64,000 bases of DNA, taken from the NCBI RefSeq assembly GCF_014205015.1, contig NZ_JACHMO010000001.1, positions 4,526,001 through 4,590,000 on the forward strand, written 5' to 3'. Below the pieces are notes generated by a model, which saw only the letters and a program-made list of their open reading frames with translations, had not been told where the DNA came from and did not search any database. The translations under genes and the position numbers were made by a program. This document shows, piece after piece, positions 23,252 to 33,768 of this stretch (positions within the stretch are counted from its first letter, which is position 1; each line of letters starts with the position of its first letter). This stretch comes from Saccharothrix ecbatanensis (GTDB lineage: Bacteria > Actinomycetota > Actinomycetes > Mycobacteriales > Pseudonocardiaceae).

Positions 23252-23962
23252 ATGACCAACCAGTCGATCTTCATCGGTGAGTTCCTGGGCACCGCACTGC
23301 TGTTGCTCCTCGGCAACGGCGTCGTCGCGGGCGTGGTGTTGGCCAAGTCGAAGTCGAACGGCGCGGGCTGGGTCGTGATCACGTTCGGCTGGGGCTTCGC
23401 GGTGCTCGCGGGCGCCTACGCCGTCGCACCGCTGTCCGGCGCGCACCTCAACCCGGCCGTCACGGTGGGCCTCGCCATCCACAACAGCGACTGGAGCACC
23501 GTCCCGCTCTACGTGACCGCGCAGCTGCTCGGCGCGTTCACCGGCGCGGTCCTCTGCTACCTCGCCTACCTCGGCCAGTTCCGCGCCAACACCGGTGAGG
23601 TGCTCGGCATCTTCGCCACCGGCCCCGAGGTCCGCCACCGCGTCCAGAACCTGACCACCGAAGCCATCGCCACGTTCGTGCTGGTGTTCGTCATCCTGGC
23701 GACCGGCCAGACCAAGGGACTGGAGACCTCCGGCACCGGCGCGCTGATCGTCGCCCTGCTGGTCGTCGGCATCGGCATGTCCCTCGGCGGCCCCACCGGC
23801 TACGCCATCAACCCCGCGCGCGACCTCGGCCCCCGCATCGCGCACGCCGTCCTGCCGATCCCCGGAAAGGGTGGATCGGATTGGGGATACGCCTGGATCC
23901 CCGTCGTCGGTCCCCTGATCGGCGGAGCATTGGCCGGGCTCGTCGACATCGCCGTCTACTGA
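23252..23962 (+). CDS. glpF: glycerol uptake facilitator GlpF (aquaglyceroporin)
   Basis: 236 residues with six membrane helices and the two half-helix motifs of the MIP family, [12 protein letters not shown] and [11 protein letters not shown]. The Asp in the second motif is the glycerol-channel mark. It passes glycerol into the cell by facilitated diffusion. The ATG at 23252 gives the family N-terminus. An alternative start further upstream is unlikely because it would run through the operator. The stop is followed after 11 bp by glpK. Confidence 0.94.
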   Translation: MTNQSIFIGEFLGTALLLLLGNGVVAGVVLAKSKSNGAGWVVITFGWGFAVLAGAYAVAPLSGAHLNPAVTVGLAIHNSDWSTVPLYVTAQLLGAFTGAVLCYLAYLGQFRANTGEVLGIFATGPEVRHRVQNLTTEAIATFVLVFVILATGQTKGLETSGTGALIVALLVVGIGMSLGGPTGYAINPARDLGPRIAHAVLPIPGKGGSDWGYAWIPVVGPLIGGALAGLVDIAVY

Positions 23963-23973
23963 GGAGCGTCACC

Positions 23974-25479
23974 GTGACCACCTACTCAGCCCAATCGTTC
24001 GTGGCTGCCATCGACCAAGGCACGACCTCCTCACGCTGCATCGTCTTCGACCACGGCGGCGCGATCGTCTCCGTGTCCCAGAAGGAGCACCGGCAGATCT
24101 TCCCGAGGCCGGGCTGGGTCGAGCACGACGCCGAGGAGATCTGGGCCAACGTGCTGGACGTCGTGCACGGCGCCCTGCAAAAGGCGTCGCTGACCGTGCA
24201 CGACCTCGCCGCCGTCGGCATCACCAACCAGCGCGAGACCACGCTGGTCTGGGACAAGACCACCGGCAAGCCCGTGCACAACGCGATCGTGTGGCAGGAC
24301 ACCCGCACCGACCAGCTGGTGAAGGAACTCGGCGAGCAGAACCGGTTCCGGGAGAAGTGCGGCCTGCCGCTGGCGACGTACTTCTCCGGCCCGAAGGTCC
24401 GCTGGCTGCTCGACCACATCGACGGCCTGCGTCAACGCGCCGAAGCGGGCGAGGTCCTGTTCGGCACGATGGACACCTGGCTGATCTGGAAGCTCACCGG
24501 ACGGCACGTCACCGACGTCACCAACGCCAGCCGCACCATGCTGATGAACCTGGAGACGCTGGACTGGGACGACGAACTGGTCGACGCGATCGGCGTGCCC
24601 CGGGCGATGCTGCCGGAGATCCGCTCGTCCGCCGAGGTGTACGGCACCGCGACCGGCACGCTGGAAGGCGTCCCCGTGGCGTCCGCGCTCGGCGACCAGC
24701 AGGCCGCATTGTTCGGCCAGACCTGCTACGCGCCCGGTGAGGGCAAGTGCACGTACGGCACCGGCAGCTTCCTGCTGGTCAACACCGGTGACAAGCCGGT
24801 GGTCTCGGAGAACGGCCTGCTGACCACGGTCGGCTACAAGATCGGCGACCAGCCGGCGGCGTACGCGCTGGAAGGCGCGATCGCGGTGACGGGCGCGTTG
24901 GTGCAGTGGTTCCGGGACAAGATGGGCCTGATCTCCAGCGCCGCCGAGATCGAGACGTTGGCGCGCACCGTGGAGGACAACGGCGGCGCGTACTTCGTGC
25001 CCGCGTTCTCCGGTCTGTTCGCGCCGCACTGGCGGTCCGACGCACGCGGCGTGATCGCGGGCCTCACCGGCTACATCGACAAGGGCCACATCGCCCGCGC
25101 CGTGCTGGAGGCGACCGCGTGGCAGACCCGCGAGGTCGTGGACGCGATGAACGCCGACTCGGGCGTGGAGCTCGTCGCGTTGAAGGTCGACGGCGGCATG
25201 ACGGCGAACAACCTGCTCATGGGCTTCCTGTCGGACGTGCTGGACGTGCCGGTGGTGCGGCCGATCGTCGCCGAGACCACGTGCCTCGGCGCGGCCTACG
25301 CGGCCGGGCTGGCGGTCGGCTACTGGTCGGACACCGAGTCGTTGCGGGAGAACTGGCACAAGGCGGCCGAGTGGCTGCCGACGATGGACGCCAAGGCCCG
25401 CGACAAGGGCTACCGCAAGTGGAAGAAGGCGGTCGAGCGGACCGTGGGCTGGATCGACGAGGACGACAACGATGAGTGA
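23974..25479 (+). CDS. glpK: glycerol kinase GlpK
   Basis: 501 residues, the standard length of FGGY-family glycerol kinase. Motifs include [17 protein letters not shown] (phosphate loop), [32 protein letters not shown], the glycerol-binding region and the C-terminal [18 protein letters not shown]. It phosphorylates glycerol to sn-glycerol-3-phosphate with ATP. GTG 23974 has a GAGGAG ribosome site seven bases upstream. The stop codon lies 8 bp inside glpD, so expression is coupled. Confidence 0.96.
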   Translation: MTTYSAQSFVAAIDQGTTSSRCIVFDHGGAIVSVSQKEHRQIFPRPGWVEHDAEEIWANVLDVVHGALQKASLTVHDLAAVGITNQRETTLVWDKTTGKPVHNAIVWQDTRTDQLVKELGEQNRFREKCGLPLATYFSGPKVRWLLDHIDGLRQRAEAGEVLFGTMDTWLIWKLTGRHVTDVTNASRTMLMNLETLDWDDELVDAIGVPRAMLPEIRSSAEVYGTATGTLEGVPVASALGDQQAALFGQTCYAPGEGKCTYGTGSFLLVNTGDKPVVSENGLLTTVGYKIGDQPAAYALEGAIAVTGALVQWFRDKMGLISSAAEIETLARTVEDNGGAYFVPAFSGLFAPHWRSDARGVIAGLTGYIDKGHIARAVLEATAWQTREVVDAMNADSGVELVALKVDGGMTANNLLMGFLSDVLDVPVVRPIVAETTCLGAAYAAGLAVGYWSDTESLRENWHKAAEWLPTMDAKARDKGYRKWKKAVERTVGWIDEDDNDE

Positions 25480-27013
25480 ACAGCGGGACAGAGCACGCGA
25501 GGCGCTGGGACACGGGGCCTTCGACCTGGTCGTGATCGGCGGCGGCGCGCTGGGCATCGCCACCACGTGGGCGGCGGCGCGGTCGGGTCTGCGGGTGGCG
25601 CTGGTGGAGGCGGGCGACTTCGCGGGCGCCACGTCCAGCGCGTCGTCCAAGCTCGTGCACGGCGGGCTGCGGTACCTGGCGATGGGTCCGGGCGCGGTGC
25701 CGATGGTGCGGGAGAACCACGCCGAGCGGCGCGCATTGGGCGACCGCCTGGCGCCGCACCTGGTCCGGCCGCTGCCGTTCCTGGTGCCCGTGTACCGGGG
25801 CGGGCCGCACTCGCGGCCGATCCTCGGCGCGGGCGTGATGCTGTACTCGGCGCTGTCCGGGTTCGGCGACGGCATGGGCAAGGTGCTGTCGGCACGGCGG
25901 GCGGTCGAGTACGTGCCGCACCTGCGCACCGAAGGGCTGCGCGGGGCCGCTCTCTACTACGACCACCAGATGAACGACGCCCGCGTGGCCATCACGGCGG
26001 CGCGTGCGGCGGCCGAGGCCGGTGCGGTGCTGCTGAACCACGTCGAGGTCCTGGGGCTGCGCAAGCGCGGTTCGCAGGTCACGGGTGTGGAGCTGCGTGA
26101 CCGCGTGGACGGGTCGGCGTTCGGGTTGGACGCGTCGGTCGTGGTCAACGCGACCGGGCCGTGGCTGGACAAGCTGCGGCGGATGGAGGACGAGTCGGCC
26201 TCGCCGAGCATCCGGCTGTCCAAGGGCTCGCACCTGGTGCTGAAGACGGACACGCCGTGGCGTGCGGCGATGACCATCCCGTTGGACGACGTGCGGGTGT
26301 CGTTCGCCATCCCGTGGGAAGGGCAGCTGCTGCTGGGCACGACCGACGAGGCGTACGAGGGCGATCCGGCCGACGTGCGGTGCTCGCAGGCCGACATCGA
26401 CCAGATCCTCGGTGAGGCTTCGGTCGGCATCAACCCGGAAGCCCTGGACCGGTCGCGGTTGGCTTACACGTTCGCCGGGCTGCGGGTTCTGCCGGGCGGA
26501 TCGGGCGACACCAGCCACGCCAAGCGCGAGACCGTGATCACCAGCGGGTCCGGCGGGATGATCAGCGTGGCGGGCGGCAAGTGGACGACGTTCCGGCGGA
26601 TCGGCGCGTCGGTGCTGGCACGCGTCGGAGAGTCGCTGGGGCGCGACCTTTCGCGCGCGTTCGACGGCGTGCCGGCGGCGTTGCCGGGCGCGTCGCTGCC
26701 CGAACGGGTGAGCGCGCAGCTGGGTCGTGAGATGCCGTCGTTGCCGGACGACGTGCTCAGCCACTTGGCCACGCATTACGGCACGGTGAGCCACGAGGTG
26801 CTGGCGATGGCGTTGGACGACCCGTCGCTGCTCGACCGCGTGCACCCCGACGGGCCGGACATCTGGGCGCAGGTGGCGCACGCGCAGCGGTACGAGTGGG
26901 CGACCGAGGTGGACGACGTGCTGCGGCGGCGGACCACCGTGGTGGTGCGTGGTCTGGACACGCCTTCGGTGCGTGAACGCACGGGACGGTTGCTGGCCAA
27001 GGCGATCGCCTGA
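25472..27013 (+). CDS. glpD: aerobic glycerol-3-phosphate dehydrogenase GlpD
   Basis: 513 residues. The FAD-binding Rossmann motif is [20 protein letters not shown], followed by [12 protein letters not shown], the substrate region, [13 protein letters not shown] and the family signature [10 protein letters not shown]; a C-terminal helical domain completes it. A peripheral membrane flavoenzyme, it oxidises glycerol-3-phosphate to dihydroxyacetone phosphate and passes electrons to quinone. It is the last gene of the gylR-glpFKD cluster, overlapping glpK by 8 bp. Confidence 0.94.
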   Translation: MSEQRDRAREALGHGAFDLVVIGGGALGIATTWAAARSGLRVALVEAGDFAGATSSASSKLVHGGLRYLAMGPGAVPMVRENHAERRALGDRLAPHLVRPLPFLVPVYRGGPHSRPILGAGVMLYSALSGFGDGMGKVLSARRAVEYVPHLRTEGLRGAALYYDHQMNDARVAITAARAAAEAGAVLLNHVEVLGLRKRGSQVTGVELRDRVDGSAFGLDASVVVNATGPWLDKLRRMEDESASPSIRLSKGSHLVLKTDTPWRAAMTIPLDDVRVSFAIPWEGQLLLGTTDEAYEGDPADVRCSQADIDQILGEASVGINPEALDRSRLAYTFAGLRVLPGGSGDTSHAKRETVITSGSGGMISVAGGKWTTFRRIGASVLARVGESLGRDLSRAFDGVPAALPGASLPERVSAQLGREMPSLPDDVLSHLATHYGTVSHEVLAMALDDPSLLDRVHPDGPDIWAQVAHAQRYEWATEVDDVLRRRTTVVVRGLDTPSVRERTGRLLAKAIA

Positions 27014-27043
27014 CGGGCGTGCGGGTGGTGCGGGTGCGGTCGG

Positions 27044-27049
27044 CATACT
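27044..27049 (+). promoter_or_regulatory. candidate -10 box of the thioesterase gene (leaderless)
   Basis: CATACT, six bases before ATG 27056, the same layout as other operon heads here, with C instead of T in the first position. Confidence 0.45.
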
Positions 27050-27055
27050 CGATGC

Positions 27056-27508
27056 ATGCCCTTCACCAGCACCACCCACGTGCGCTGGCCGGATGTGGAC
27101 CCGAACGGCCACATGCGCACCACCGCGTACCTGGACGCGGCCGAGGACAACCGGATGCAGTTCTTCGCCTCGGCGGGCTTCCCCGTCACCGAGCTGGCCG
27201 CCCGCCGCATCGGCCCGATCTCGCACGGCGACGACATCCGGTACCGCGCCGAACTGCGCCTGCTCGAAGCCTTCACGGTGGAACTGCGGCTGGCCGGGCT
27301 GGCGTCGGACGGCGCGCGGTTCCGGCTGCACAACAGGATCGTCAAGGCGGACAACCGGACCGCCGCCACCATCGTGACCACCGCGGGTTGGCTCGACCTG
27401 GACGCCCGACGGCTCACCACCCCGCCGGCCGACCTGCTCGCCGTGCTCACCGCCCTGGACCGCACCAAGGACTTCGCCGAACTTCCCTCACCCCTGGCCC
27501 ACGTCTGA
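27056..27508 (+). CDS. 4-hydroxybenzoyl-CoA-type thioesterase (hotdog fold)
   Basis: 150 residues. The hotdog-fold signature VRWPDVDPNGHMRTTAYLDA contains the Asp used by 4HBT-type thioesterases, and the long central helix and beta strands (IRYRAELRLLEAFTVELRL) follow. It is expected to hydrolyse an acyl-CoA; the substrate is not known. It appears to be a separate unit from glpD, because a promoter hexamer lies between them. A strong bidirectional hairpin follows. Confidence 0.8.
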   Translation: MPFTSTTHVRWPDVDPNGHMRTTAYLDAAEDNRMQFFASAGFPVTELAARRIGPISHGDDIRYRAELRLLEAFTVELRLAGLASDGARFRLHNRIVKADNRTAATIVTTAGWLDLDARRLTTPPADLLAVLTALDRTKDFAELPSPLAHV

Positions 27509-27542
27509 ATCCCGCGAGCCGCCGGTCCCGGTAGGACACGAC

Positions 27543-27573
27543 GAAGGCCCCCGGCTCAGCGCCGGGGGCCTTC
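27543..27573. terminator. bidirectional terminator between thioesterase and prcA
   Basis: A perfect 13-bp stem (GAAGGCCCCCGGC with its complement) closes a five-base loop. An extra outer pairing GACACG/CGTGTC lies beyond a two-base bulge. It is placed between convergent genes and can serve both strands. Confidence 0.88.
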
Positions 27574-27607
27574 CGTGTCGTGCAAGTGCGTCGTGCGGGT
27601 GCGGGAC

Positions 27608-28426
27608 CTACGCCTTGTCGTCGTTCGGCGGCAGGTTCACGTCCGTCACCGGCTTCTTCCGGCCGCCCTTGGCCGGCGGGGCCGCCGGTTCCTCGGCTTC
27701 GGCCGCCGCGGGAGCGGGCTCGTCACCGGGGAGCAGGGACGCCAAGGCGGCGCCCGTGATGCGGCGGAACGCGCGGCGCGGGCGGTCGTGTTCCAGGACC
27801 GCCACTTCGAGCTTGCCGCGGTCCAGGAGGTCGGGCTTGCCGTTGCCGGTGGTGGTGCTGCCGGCGCTCAGAGCCTTCACCGCGACGCGCACGGCGTCGG
27901 CCAGGGGCAGGTTCTCGGCGTACGCGTCCTTCAACGCGGTGCCCGTCGCCTCGGCCTGGCCGCCCATCACGACGTACTGCGGCTCCTCCACGATCGACCC
28001 GTCGTAGGTCAACCGGTACAGCGTGTCCTGCTCGGGCGTGGCGCCGACCTCGGCCACGCAGATCTCCACCTCGAGAGGTTTGATCTGCTCGGCGAAGATC
28101 GAGCCCAGCGTCTGGGCGTACACGTTCGCCAAGGACCGACCGGTGACGTCGCGCGGGTCGTTCTGGTACCCGCGGATGTCGGCGAACCGGATGCCCGCCT
28201 GCCGCAGGTTCTCGAACTCGCTGTACCGGCCGACCGCGGCGAACGCGATCCGGTCGTAGATCTCGGAGACCTTGTGCAGCGTGGCGGACGGGTTCTCCGC
28301 CACGAACAGCACGCCGTCGGCGTACCGGAGCACGACGACGCTCCGGCCGCGGGCGATGCCCTTCCGGGCGTACTCCGCGCGATCGCGGAGGATCTGCTCG
28401 GGTGAGGCGTACAACGGCATCGTCAC
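27608..28426 (-). CDS. prcA: 20S proteasome alpha subunit PrcA
   Basis: 272 residues. The alpha-type N-terminal gate sequence ([20 protein letters not shown]) is followed by [20 protein letters not shown] and the conserved [20 protein letters not shown] stretch, with a C-terminal disordered Ala/Pro-rich tail. Seven copies form each outer ring of the core and dock the ARC/Mpa ATPase. A GGGAG site eight bases upstream supports GTG 28426; an ATG two codons on is the alternative. It follows prcB by 55 bp. Confidence 0.95.
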   Translation of the reverse strand: MTMPLYASPEQILRDRAEYARKGIARGRSVVVLRYADGVLFVAENPSATLHKVSEIYDRIAFAAVGRYSEFENLRQAGIRFADIRGYQNDPRDVTGRSLANVYAQTLGSIFAEQIKPLEVEICVAEVGATPEQDTLYRLTYDGSIVEEPQYVVMGGQAEATGTALKDAYAENLPLADAVRVAVKALSAGSTTTGNGKPDLLDRGKLEVAVLEHDRPRRAFRRITGAALASLLPGDEPAPAAAEAEEPAAPPAKGGRKKPVTDVNLPPNDDKA

Positions 28427-28481
28427 TGCTGCGGCTCCCGGGCTCGGCGGATGCGGGTGGGGATGGGGGTCGACACGGTGC

Positions 28482-29330
28482 TCAGCCCGCCGGCTTGATC
28501 CGGCGGCCCTCGACGACCGACTCGGCCAGGGTCGCGGTCCGCTCGTCGGACAGGTGCGCGGCGCCGTCGGCGGTGATCGTCACGACGACCGGGTAGATCT
28601 TGCGGATCACGTCCGGTCCGCCGGTGCCCGAGTCGTCGTCGGCGGCGTCGTACAGCGCCTCGATCGCGGTCCTGGTGGCCAGTTCCGCGTCCGCGTCGGG
28701 GTTGTAGAGCTTCTTCAGCGCCGACTTCGCGAACAGCGAGCCGGAGCCGACGGCCTGGTAGCCCTGCGAATCCTCGTAACGCCCGCCGGTCACGTCGTAG
28801 GACACGATGCGGCCCGCGCGCTCCGGGTCGGCCGCGTCGATGTCGAAACCGGCGAACAGCGGCACCACGGCGAGGCCCGCCAGCGCGGCGTCCAGGTTGC
28901 CCTTGATCATCGCGGAGAGCCGGTTCGCCTTGCCGTCCAGGGACAGCGAGACGCCCTCGATCTTCTCGTAGTGCCGAAGCTCGACCGCGTAGAGCCGGAC
29001 GATCTCGACCGCGATGCCCGCCGTGCCCGCGATGCCCACCGCCGAGTAGTCGTCGGTGATGAACACCTTCTTCATGTCGCGCTGGGCGATCACGTTGCCC
29101 ATCGTGGCGCGCCGGTCGCCCGCGATCACCACGCCGCCCTTGAACGTGAGCGCGACGATGGTGGTGCCGTGCGGGGCCTGCACTGTGCTGCCCTCGGGCA
29201 GCTTGCGGCCTGACGGCAGCAGTTCGGGGGCCTGCGCGCGAAGGAAATCGGTGAACGACGACGACCCCGGCCTGAGGTAGGCCGGGGGCAGCGACGCGGC
29301 CGGGTAGTGCCCGGTCGAGCTGTGGTCCAT
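28482..29330 (-). CDS. prcB: 20S proteasome beta subunit PrcB
   Basis: 282 residues with a 55-residue propeptide ending VQAPHG; autocleavage exposes catalytic Thr56 ([20 protein letters not shown]). The lysine of the active site lies in the [16 protein letters not shown] region, and the [13 protein letters not shown] segment is conserved. Seven copies make each inner catalytic ring. GGAG lies upstream of ATG 29330. The gene starts 34 bp after pup, in the classic pup-prcB-prcA order. Confidence 0.96.
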   Translation of the reverse strand: MDHSSTGHYPAASLPPAYLRPGSSSFTDFLRAQAPELLPSGRKLPEGSTVQAPHGTTIVALTFKGGVVIAGDRRATMGNVIAQRDMKKVFITDDYSAVGIAGTAGIAVEIVRLYAVELRHYEKIEGVSLSLDGKANRLSAMIKGNLDAALAGLAVVPLFAGFDIDAADPERAGRIVSYDVTGGRYEDSQGYQAVGSGSLFAKSALKKLYNPDADAELATRTAIEALYDAADDDSGTGGPDVIRKIYPVVVTITADGAAHLSDERTATLAESVVEGRRIKPAG

Positions 29331-29364
29331 GTGTGCGTTCTTCTCCTGTCCCGCCGGTGGCTTA

Positions 29365-29559
29365 CTACTCGCCGCCCTTTTGCACGTACGCGCGGACGAA
29401 GTCCTCGGCGTTCTCCTCCAGCACGTCGTCGATCTCGTCGAGGATCGCGTCGACGTCCTCGCCGATCTTCTCCCGGCGCTCCTGGCCGGCCGCCGCCGCG
29501 CCGTCGCCGTTCTCGTCGCCGTCACCGCCGCCTTGGCGCTGAACCTGTTCCTGGGCCAT
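29365..29559 (-). CDS. pup: prokaryotic ubiquitin-like protein Pup
   Basis: 64 residues, mostly disordered, with the ARC-binding helix [20 protein letters not shown] and the C-terminus YVQKGGE. The last codon is GAG (Glu), so Pup is made in the ligation-ready form and does not need deamidation of a terminal Gln. GGGAGG lies seven bases before the ATG. It sits between dop and prcB on the same strand. An internal [14 protein letters not shown] stretch gives flexible spacing. Confidence 0.97.
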   Translation of the reverse strand: MAQEQVQRQGGGDGDENGDGAAAAGQERREKIGEDVDAILDEIDDVLEENAEDFVRAYVQKGGE

Positions 29560-29643
29560 GTCGACCTCCCGGTCTTCGGGTCCTGCGACTCAAACACTAC
29601 CTACCAGGTCCGACATTGTGTGCCTGCCACTCGGGTCGGATGA

Positions 29644-31137
29644 TCAGCCCCTGGTCAGCGCCTCGACCAGTTCCTCAGCCGTGTCCGAGGCCTCCAACAG
29701 GGCTCCGACGTGCGCTTTCGTCCCGCGCAGCGGCTCCAGGGTGGGAATCCGAACGAGTGATTCGCGGCCGAGGTCGAAGATCACCGAATCCCACGAGGCC
29801 GCCGCCACGGACGTGGGGTAGCGCTCCAGGCACCGACCGCGGAAGTAGGCGCGCGTGTCCTCGGGGGGCGAGAGGACGGCCGCACGCACCTCCTCCTCGT
29901 TGACCAGGCGTTTCATCGAGCCGCGGGCCACCAGCCGGTTGTACAGGCCCTTGTCGAGCCGCACGTCGGAGTACTGGAGGTCGACCAGCGACAGTCGGGG
30001 CGAGCCCCAGGCCAGGCCGTCCCGGGCGCGGTAGCCCTCCAGCAGCCGCAGCTTGGCCACCCAGTCGAGCCGGTCGGCGCACTCCTGCGGGTCACGGGCC
30101 AGCGCGTCCAGCACCTCGCCCCACACGCGGAGCACGTCACGGTCGCCGTAGCCCTCCTGCTCCACGAACGCGGAGGCGCGCTCGTAGTAGGCGAACTGGA
30201 GGTCCAAACCGGTGAACTTGCGCCCACCGGTCAGCTCGACCTTCGCCTTGAGCGTCGGGTCGTGGCTGATCTGGTGCACCGCGCGGACCGGGTCCTGCAA
30301 CCGCAGGTCGTCGAACCGGCGGCCGGCCTCGATCATGTCGAGCACCAGCGACGTGGAGCCGCACTTGATGTAGGTCGAGTACTCGGCGAGGTTCGCGTCG
30401 CCGATGATGACGTGCAGCCGGCGGTACTTGTCCGCGTCGGCGTGCGGCTCGTCGCGGGTGTTGATGATGCCGCGCTTGAGCGTGGTCTCCAGGCCGACCT
30501 CGACCTCGATGTAGTCCGAGCGCTGGGACAGCTGGTAGCCGGCCTCCTCGCCCGCCGCGCCGATGCCGACCCGGCCGGAGCCGACGATGACCTGGCGGGA
30601 CACGAAGAACGGGGTGAGCCCGGCGATCACCGCGGTGAACGGCGTGCTGCGCTGCATCAGGTAGTTCTCGTGGGTGCCGTAGCTGGCGCCCTTGCCGTCC
30701 ACGTTGTTCTTGTACAGCTGGAGGCGGGGCTGGCCGGGGACGGTGGCCGCGCGCATCGCGGCCTCCTCCATCACCCGCTCCCCCGCCTTGTCCCAGATCA
30801 CCGCGTCACGCGCGTTGGTGACCTCGGGCGCGGAGTACTCGGGGTGCGCGTGGTCGACGTAGAGGCGCGCGCCGTTGGTGAGGATGACGTTGGCCGCGCC
30901 CAGGTCCTCGACGTCGTTGTCGTTGGAGTGGCCGCCGGGCGTGCCGAGGTCGAAGCCGCGCGCGTCGCGCAGCGGCGATTCGACCTCGTAGTCCCAGCGT
31001 GCCCGGCGTGCCCGCGGTATGTCGGCGGCGGCCGCGTAGGCCAGCACCACCTGTGTCGAGGTGAGCACCGGGTTCGCCGTCGCGTCACCCGGCACCGAGA
31101 TGCCGTACTCCACTTCGGTTCCCATGATCCGCCGCAT
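29644..31137 (-). CDS. dop: depupylase/deamidase Dop
   Basis: 497 residues. The glutamine-synthetase-like fold shared with PafA starts [13 protein letters not shown] with metal-binding Glu8 and Glu10. The Dop-specific loop ([20 protein letters not shown]) is present, and Asp95 in [10 protein letters not shown] corresponds to the nucleophile/base of characterised Dop. The motif [20 protein letters not shown] follows. Dop cuts Pup from substrates. Because Pup here ends in Glu, depupylation rather than Pup activation is probably its main duty. A TAGGCT hexamer six bases before the ATG marks a leaderless operon start. Confidence 0.96.
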   Translation of the reverse strand: MRRIMGTEVEYGISVPGDATANPVLTSTQVVLAYAAAADIPRARRARWDYEVESPLRDARGFDLGTPGGHSNDNDVEDLGAANVILTNGARLYVDHAHPEYSAPEVTNARDAVIWDKAGERVMEEAAMRAATVPGQPRLQLYKNNVDGKGASYGTHENYLMQRSTPFTAVIAGLTPFFVSRQVIVGSGRVGIGAAGEEAGYQLSQRSDYIEVEVGLETTLKRGIINTRDEPHADADKYRRLHVIIGDANLAEYSTYIKCGSTSLVLDMIEAGRRFDDLRLQDPVRAVHQISHDPTLKAKVELTGGRKFTGLDLQFAYYERASAFVEQEGYGDRDVLRVWGEVLDALARDPQECADRLDWVAKLRLLEGYRARDGLAWGSPRLSLVDLQYSDVRLDKGLYNRLVARGSMKRLVNEEEVRAAVLSPPEDTRAYFRGRCLERYPTSVAAASWDSVIFDLGRESLVRIPTLEPLRGTKAHVGALLEASDTAEELVEALTRG

Positions 31138-31143
31138 ACACGC

Positions 31144-31149
31144 AGCCTA
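31144..31149 (-). promoter_or_regulatory. candidate -10 box of dop-pup-prcB-prcA (leaderless)
   Basis: TAGGCT on the minus strand ends six bases before ATG 31137. No ribosome site is present. Confidence 0.6.
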
Positions 31150-31189
31150 CGACCAACCACCGACAGACCGCCCGTACCCGGGTCACGTT

Positions 31190-33664
31190 TCAGCCGGCCG
31201 CCAGTCCCGCGGCGGGCCGGATGCGGGACGCGCCGCGGGCCGGTCCGAATGCCGCGACCACCGCCAGCACGACCACTCCGGCGCCGCCGACAAGCAGCGG
31301 GAGCACCGCGGCGGTGGGCCACGCGAACACGCCGACCGCGACCAGCGTCAGCTCCGCGTAGACCAGCCCGAAAACACCGCCGCCCAGCACTCCTACCAGC
31401 GCCAACAGCACCGCTTCGGCCACCACGCCGCCCTGGAGGCCACCCTTCGTGACGCCGAGCGCGCGCCGCAGTGCCAGCTCCTTGCGGCGCTCCTGCACGG
31501 AGATCGTCAACGCGGTCCCGATGCCGGTCACCGCGACCGCGACGGACAGTCCCAGCAGCACCATGAGCATCATGATTCCCAGGTCGAGGTACCGCTGGTT
31601 CTGCGCGGTCGCTTCGGCCCTGGTCTTCACCAGAACGGTCGGCGCTCCGGTCAGGGACGTCCGCACGCCCTCCTGGTACGCCGCCGCGTCCGCGCCCGGC
31701 CGGAACTTGACCAGCACCTTCGACGCCGGGGCCAGGTCCGGGTCGGGCAGCACCACGTCCGCCTCGTCGAGCAGGGAGCCGGTGAACGTGCCGGCGACCG
31801 TGGCCGTGCGCGGTCCGCCGGGCAGGCCCTCGACGGTGAACGGCCGGCCGACCTGAGCCCCGAACCGCTTCGCGTACCACTCGTCCAGCAGCACGGCGCC
31901 CGGCACGAACCCGGCTGCGTCCACGTTCTGGCTGGTCAGCCACTCGCGCATGAGGTCGGGGTCGGCGCCGACGACCTGGGTCGGGAACGTGAAGCCGTCC
32001 GCGTCCTTCTGCTCCACCTCCAGCCCGTGCACGACGACGGTGTTCGCCGCTTCGGGCCGGTTGGCCGCCGCGCCGACCGCGCCGCCGAGCGCGCGCCCGC
32101 CGGAATCCGCCACCACGGCGTCCGGCTGCGGCTCGTTGCTGAACTCGTCCTCCATGCGCTGGGCCGAACCGACCGTGACGGCGAAGAACGTGACCATCGC
32201 GGCGGCCAGGAGCAGCGGCATCGCCACGGACGCGGACCGCTGCGGCACCCGCCGCACCTCGGCTGCGGCCAGTTTCCACTGCGCGCCGCCGAAGCGGCTC
32301 GCGACCGAGCCGAAGATCCGGCCGAGCGCGGGCACGACCACCGGTCCGAGCACGCCGAACAGGCCGAACACGGCGGTGATGCCGGAGAACAGGACGAGGA
32401 AGATCGCCGCCATCGACGGGCCGGTGATCACCGCCAGCCCGGCCATCACCGCGGCGACGGCCACCACGCCGATGCCGAACCTGCGCCGCCTCCGGACCAC
32501 GGACTGGTCCGGAGTCTGGCCTTCGGACGTCCGCAGCGCCGCCAGCGGTGAGATGCGTGCGGCGGCGAGGGCGGGCCGGACGGCGGCGAACGAGCTGAGC
32601 GTGGCGGCGGTGACGACGCCGATCACCAGCTGACCGGTCGTGGGCAGCAGCGACGGGCTCAGCTCCACCGCGCCGAGCAGCGCCGACAGGCCGGTGGTGT
32701 CGAACAGCCTGGCCAGCAGCCACGCCACCGACCCGCCGAGCACCGCGCCCACCGCGCCGGCGACCGCGCCGGTGAGCAGCGCTTCGAGGAGGTTCGCCCA
32801 AACGAGTGGACCGCGATGGGCGCCCAGACAGCGCAGAAGCGCCGTGTGCCGCTGGCGTTGCGTGTAGACGGCGCGGTAGGTGGCCGAGGCCACGAACACC
32901 GACGTGGCCAGCGCCAGGATGCTGAACGGCAGCAGCACGGCCGCGAGGTCGTTGTTCGGCGGCTCCGCGGCCACCCCCGCCCTGGTGTCCACCCGGAAGC
33001 CCTGGCCGACGGCCTGTGCGACGGCGTCCCGGTCCCCGCCGACCACGTGCAGCGCCTCGAACCGGGGCGTGCCGTCGAGCTTGGCGGCCAGCTCCTCCCC
33101 GACCACGAGCCGCGGTTCCTCGGCGACCGAGCCGCGTTTGGTGATGCCCCGGACCACCACGTCCAGCGGTTTGCCCGCCGCGTCGGCGATCTTGATCGAG
33201 GCGCCGGGCTTGAGGCCGTGCTCGTAGGCGGTGACCCGGTCGACCGCGACCTCGCCGTCCGCGCCCGGTGAACGGCCCTCCAGGATCGGCACCCGGCGCA
33301 GGCCGTCCCGATCCGTTTCGACGTCGGCGGTGGTCCGGCGGTCGTTCGCCCGGCCGCCGTCGATCAGCAGGTCGACTCGAACCTCGCGCACCGGGTGAAC
33401 CCGCTCGACCCCGGCGGCCTGCGCGACCCGATCGGCGGTCCCCTGATCGAGCGACACGCCCGAGCGGAAGTCGGGACGCACGACCAAGTCGACGCCGGCG
33501 GGCACGACGGGCGCGCCTTCGTTGGTGGCGCGGACCATCGCGTCACTGAGCATGAGGGCGGCCAGCAGGCAGGCGACGCCGACGACCAGGGCGACACCGG
33601 GCAGCACGGCGCGACCGGGCCGGTTGCGGAACTCGGCGACCGCGAGCCGCAGGGATGTGGGCAC
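31190..33664 (-). CDS. FtsX-like ABC transporter permease (MacB/LolC superfamily)
   Basis: 824 residues with the two-FtsX-domain layout: an N-terminal helix, a periplasmic-type domain of about 190 residues, three helices (SILALATSVFVASATYRAVY), a linker, and then a second unit with four helices near the C-terminus (ISVQERRKELALRRALGVTK). This is the permease of an envelope lipid, lipoprotein or peptide exporter. No ATPase gene lies next to it, which is unusual. GTG 33664 is favoured by a GGAGGA site five bases upstream. It lies 52 bp upstream of dop on the same strand but ends before the dop promoter. Confidence 0.85.
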   Translation of the reverse strand: MPTSLRLAVAEFRNRPGRAVLPGVALVVGVACLLAALMLSDAMVRATNEGAPVVPAGVDLVVRPDFRSGVSLDQGTADRVAQAAGVERVHPVREVRVDLLIDGGRANDRRTTADVETDRDGLRRVPILEGRSPGADGEVAVDRVTAYEHGLKPGASIKIADAAGKPLDVVVRGITKRGSVAEEPRLVVGEELAAKLDGTPRFEALHVVGGDRDAVAQAVGQGFRVDTRAGVAAEPPNNDLAAVLLPFSILALATSVFVASATYRAVYTQRQRHTALLRCLGAHRGPLVWANLLEALLTGAVAGAVGAVLGGSVAWLLARLFDTTGLSALLGAVELSPSLLPTTGQLVIGVVTAATLSSFAAVRPALAAARISPLAALRTSEGQTPDQSVVRRRRRFGIGVVAVAAVMAGLAVITGPSMAAIFLVLFSGITAVFGLFGVLGPVVVPALGRIFGSVASRFGGAQWKLAAAEVRRVPQRSASVAMPLLLAAAMVTFFAVTVGSAQRMEDEFSNEPQPDAVVADSGGRALGGAVGAAANRPEAANTVVVHGLEVEQKDADGFTFPTQVVGADPDLMREWLTSQNVDAAGFVPGAVLLDEWYAKRFGAQVGRPFTVEGLPGGPRTATVAGTFTGSLLDEADVVLPDPDLAPASKVLVKFRPGADAAAYQEGVRTSLTGAPTVLVKTRAEATAQNQRYLDLGIMMLMVLLGLSVAVAVTGIGTALTISVQERRKELALRRALGVTKGGLQGGVVAEAVLLALVGVLGGGVFGLVYAELTLVAVGVFAWPTAAVLPLLVGGAGVVVLAVVAAFGPARGASRIRPAAGLAAG

Positions 33665-33768
33665 AACTCCTCCTCGTGACGCGAACGACACGACGGTAGG
33701 AAGCCGGGCCGTCGGCGGGCGTCGGCCCGAGGTAGCACTCGCCGGTAGTACCCAGGGAGGATCTTGGG

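Noticed and set aside
25217..27331. A 704-codon open frame on the minus strand opposite glpK and glpD
   Set aside because: Same antisense effect: the strand opposite two certain genes, Arg/His/Gln-rich composition and no recognisable domain.
30798..32801. A 667-codon minus-strand frame overlapping dop and the FtsX-like permease
   Set aside because: It is a shifted frame on the same strand as two well-supported genes and has Arg/Gly-rich nonsense composition.
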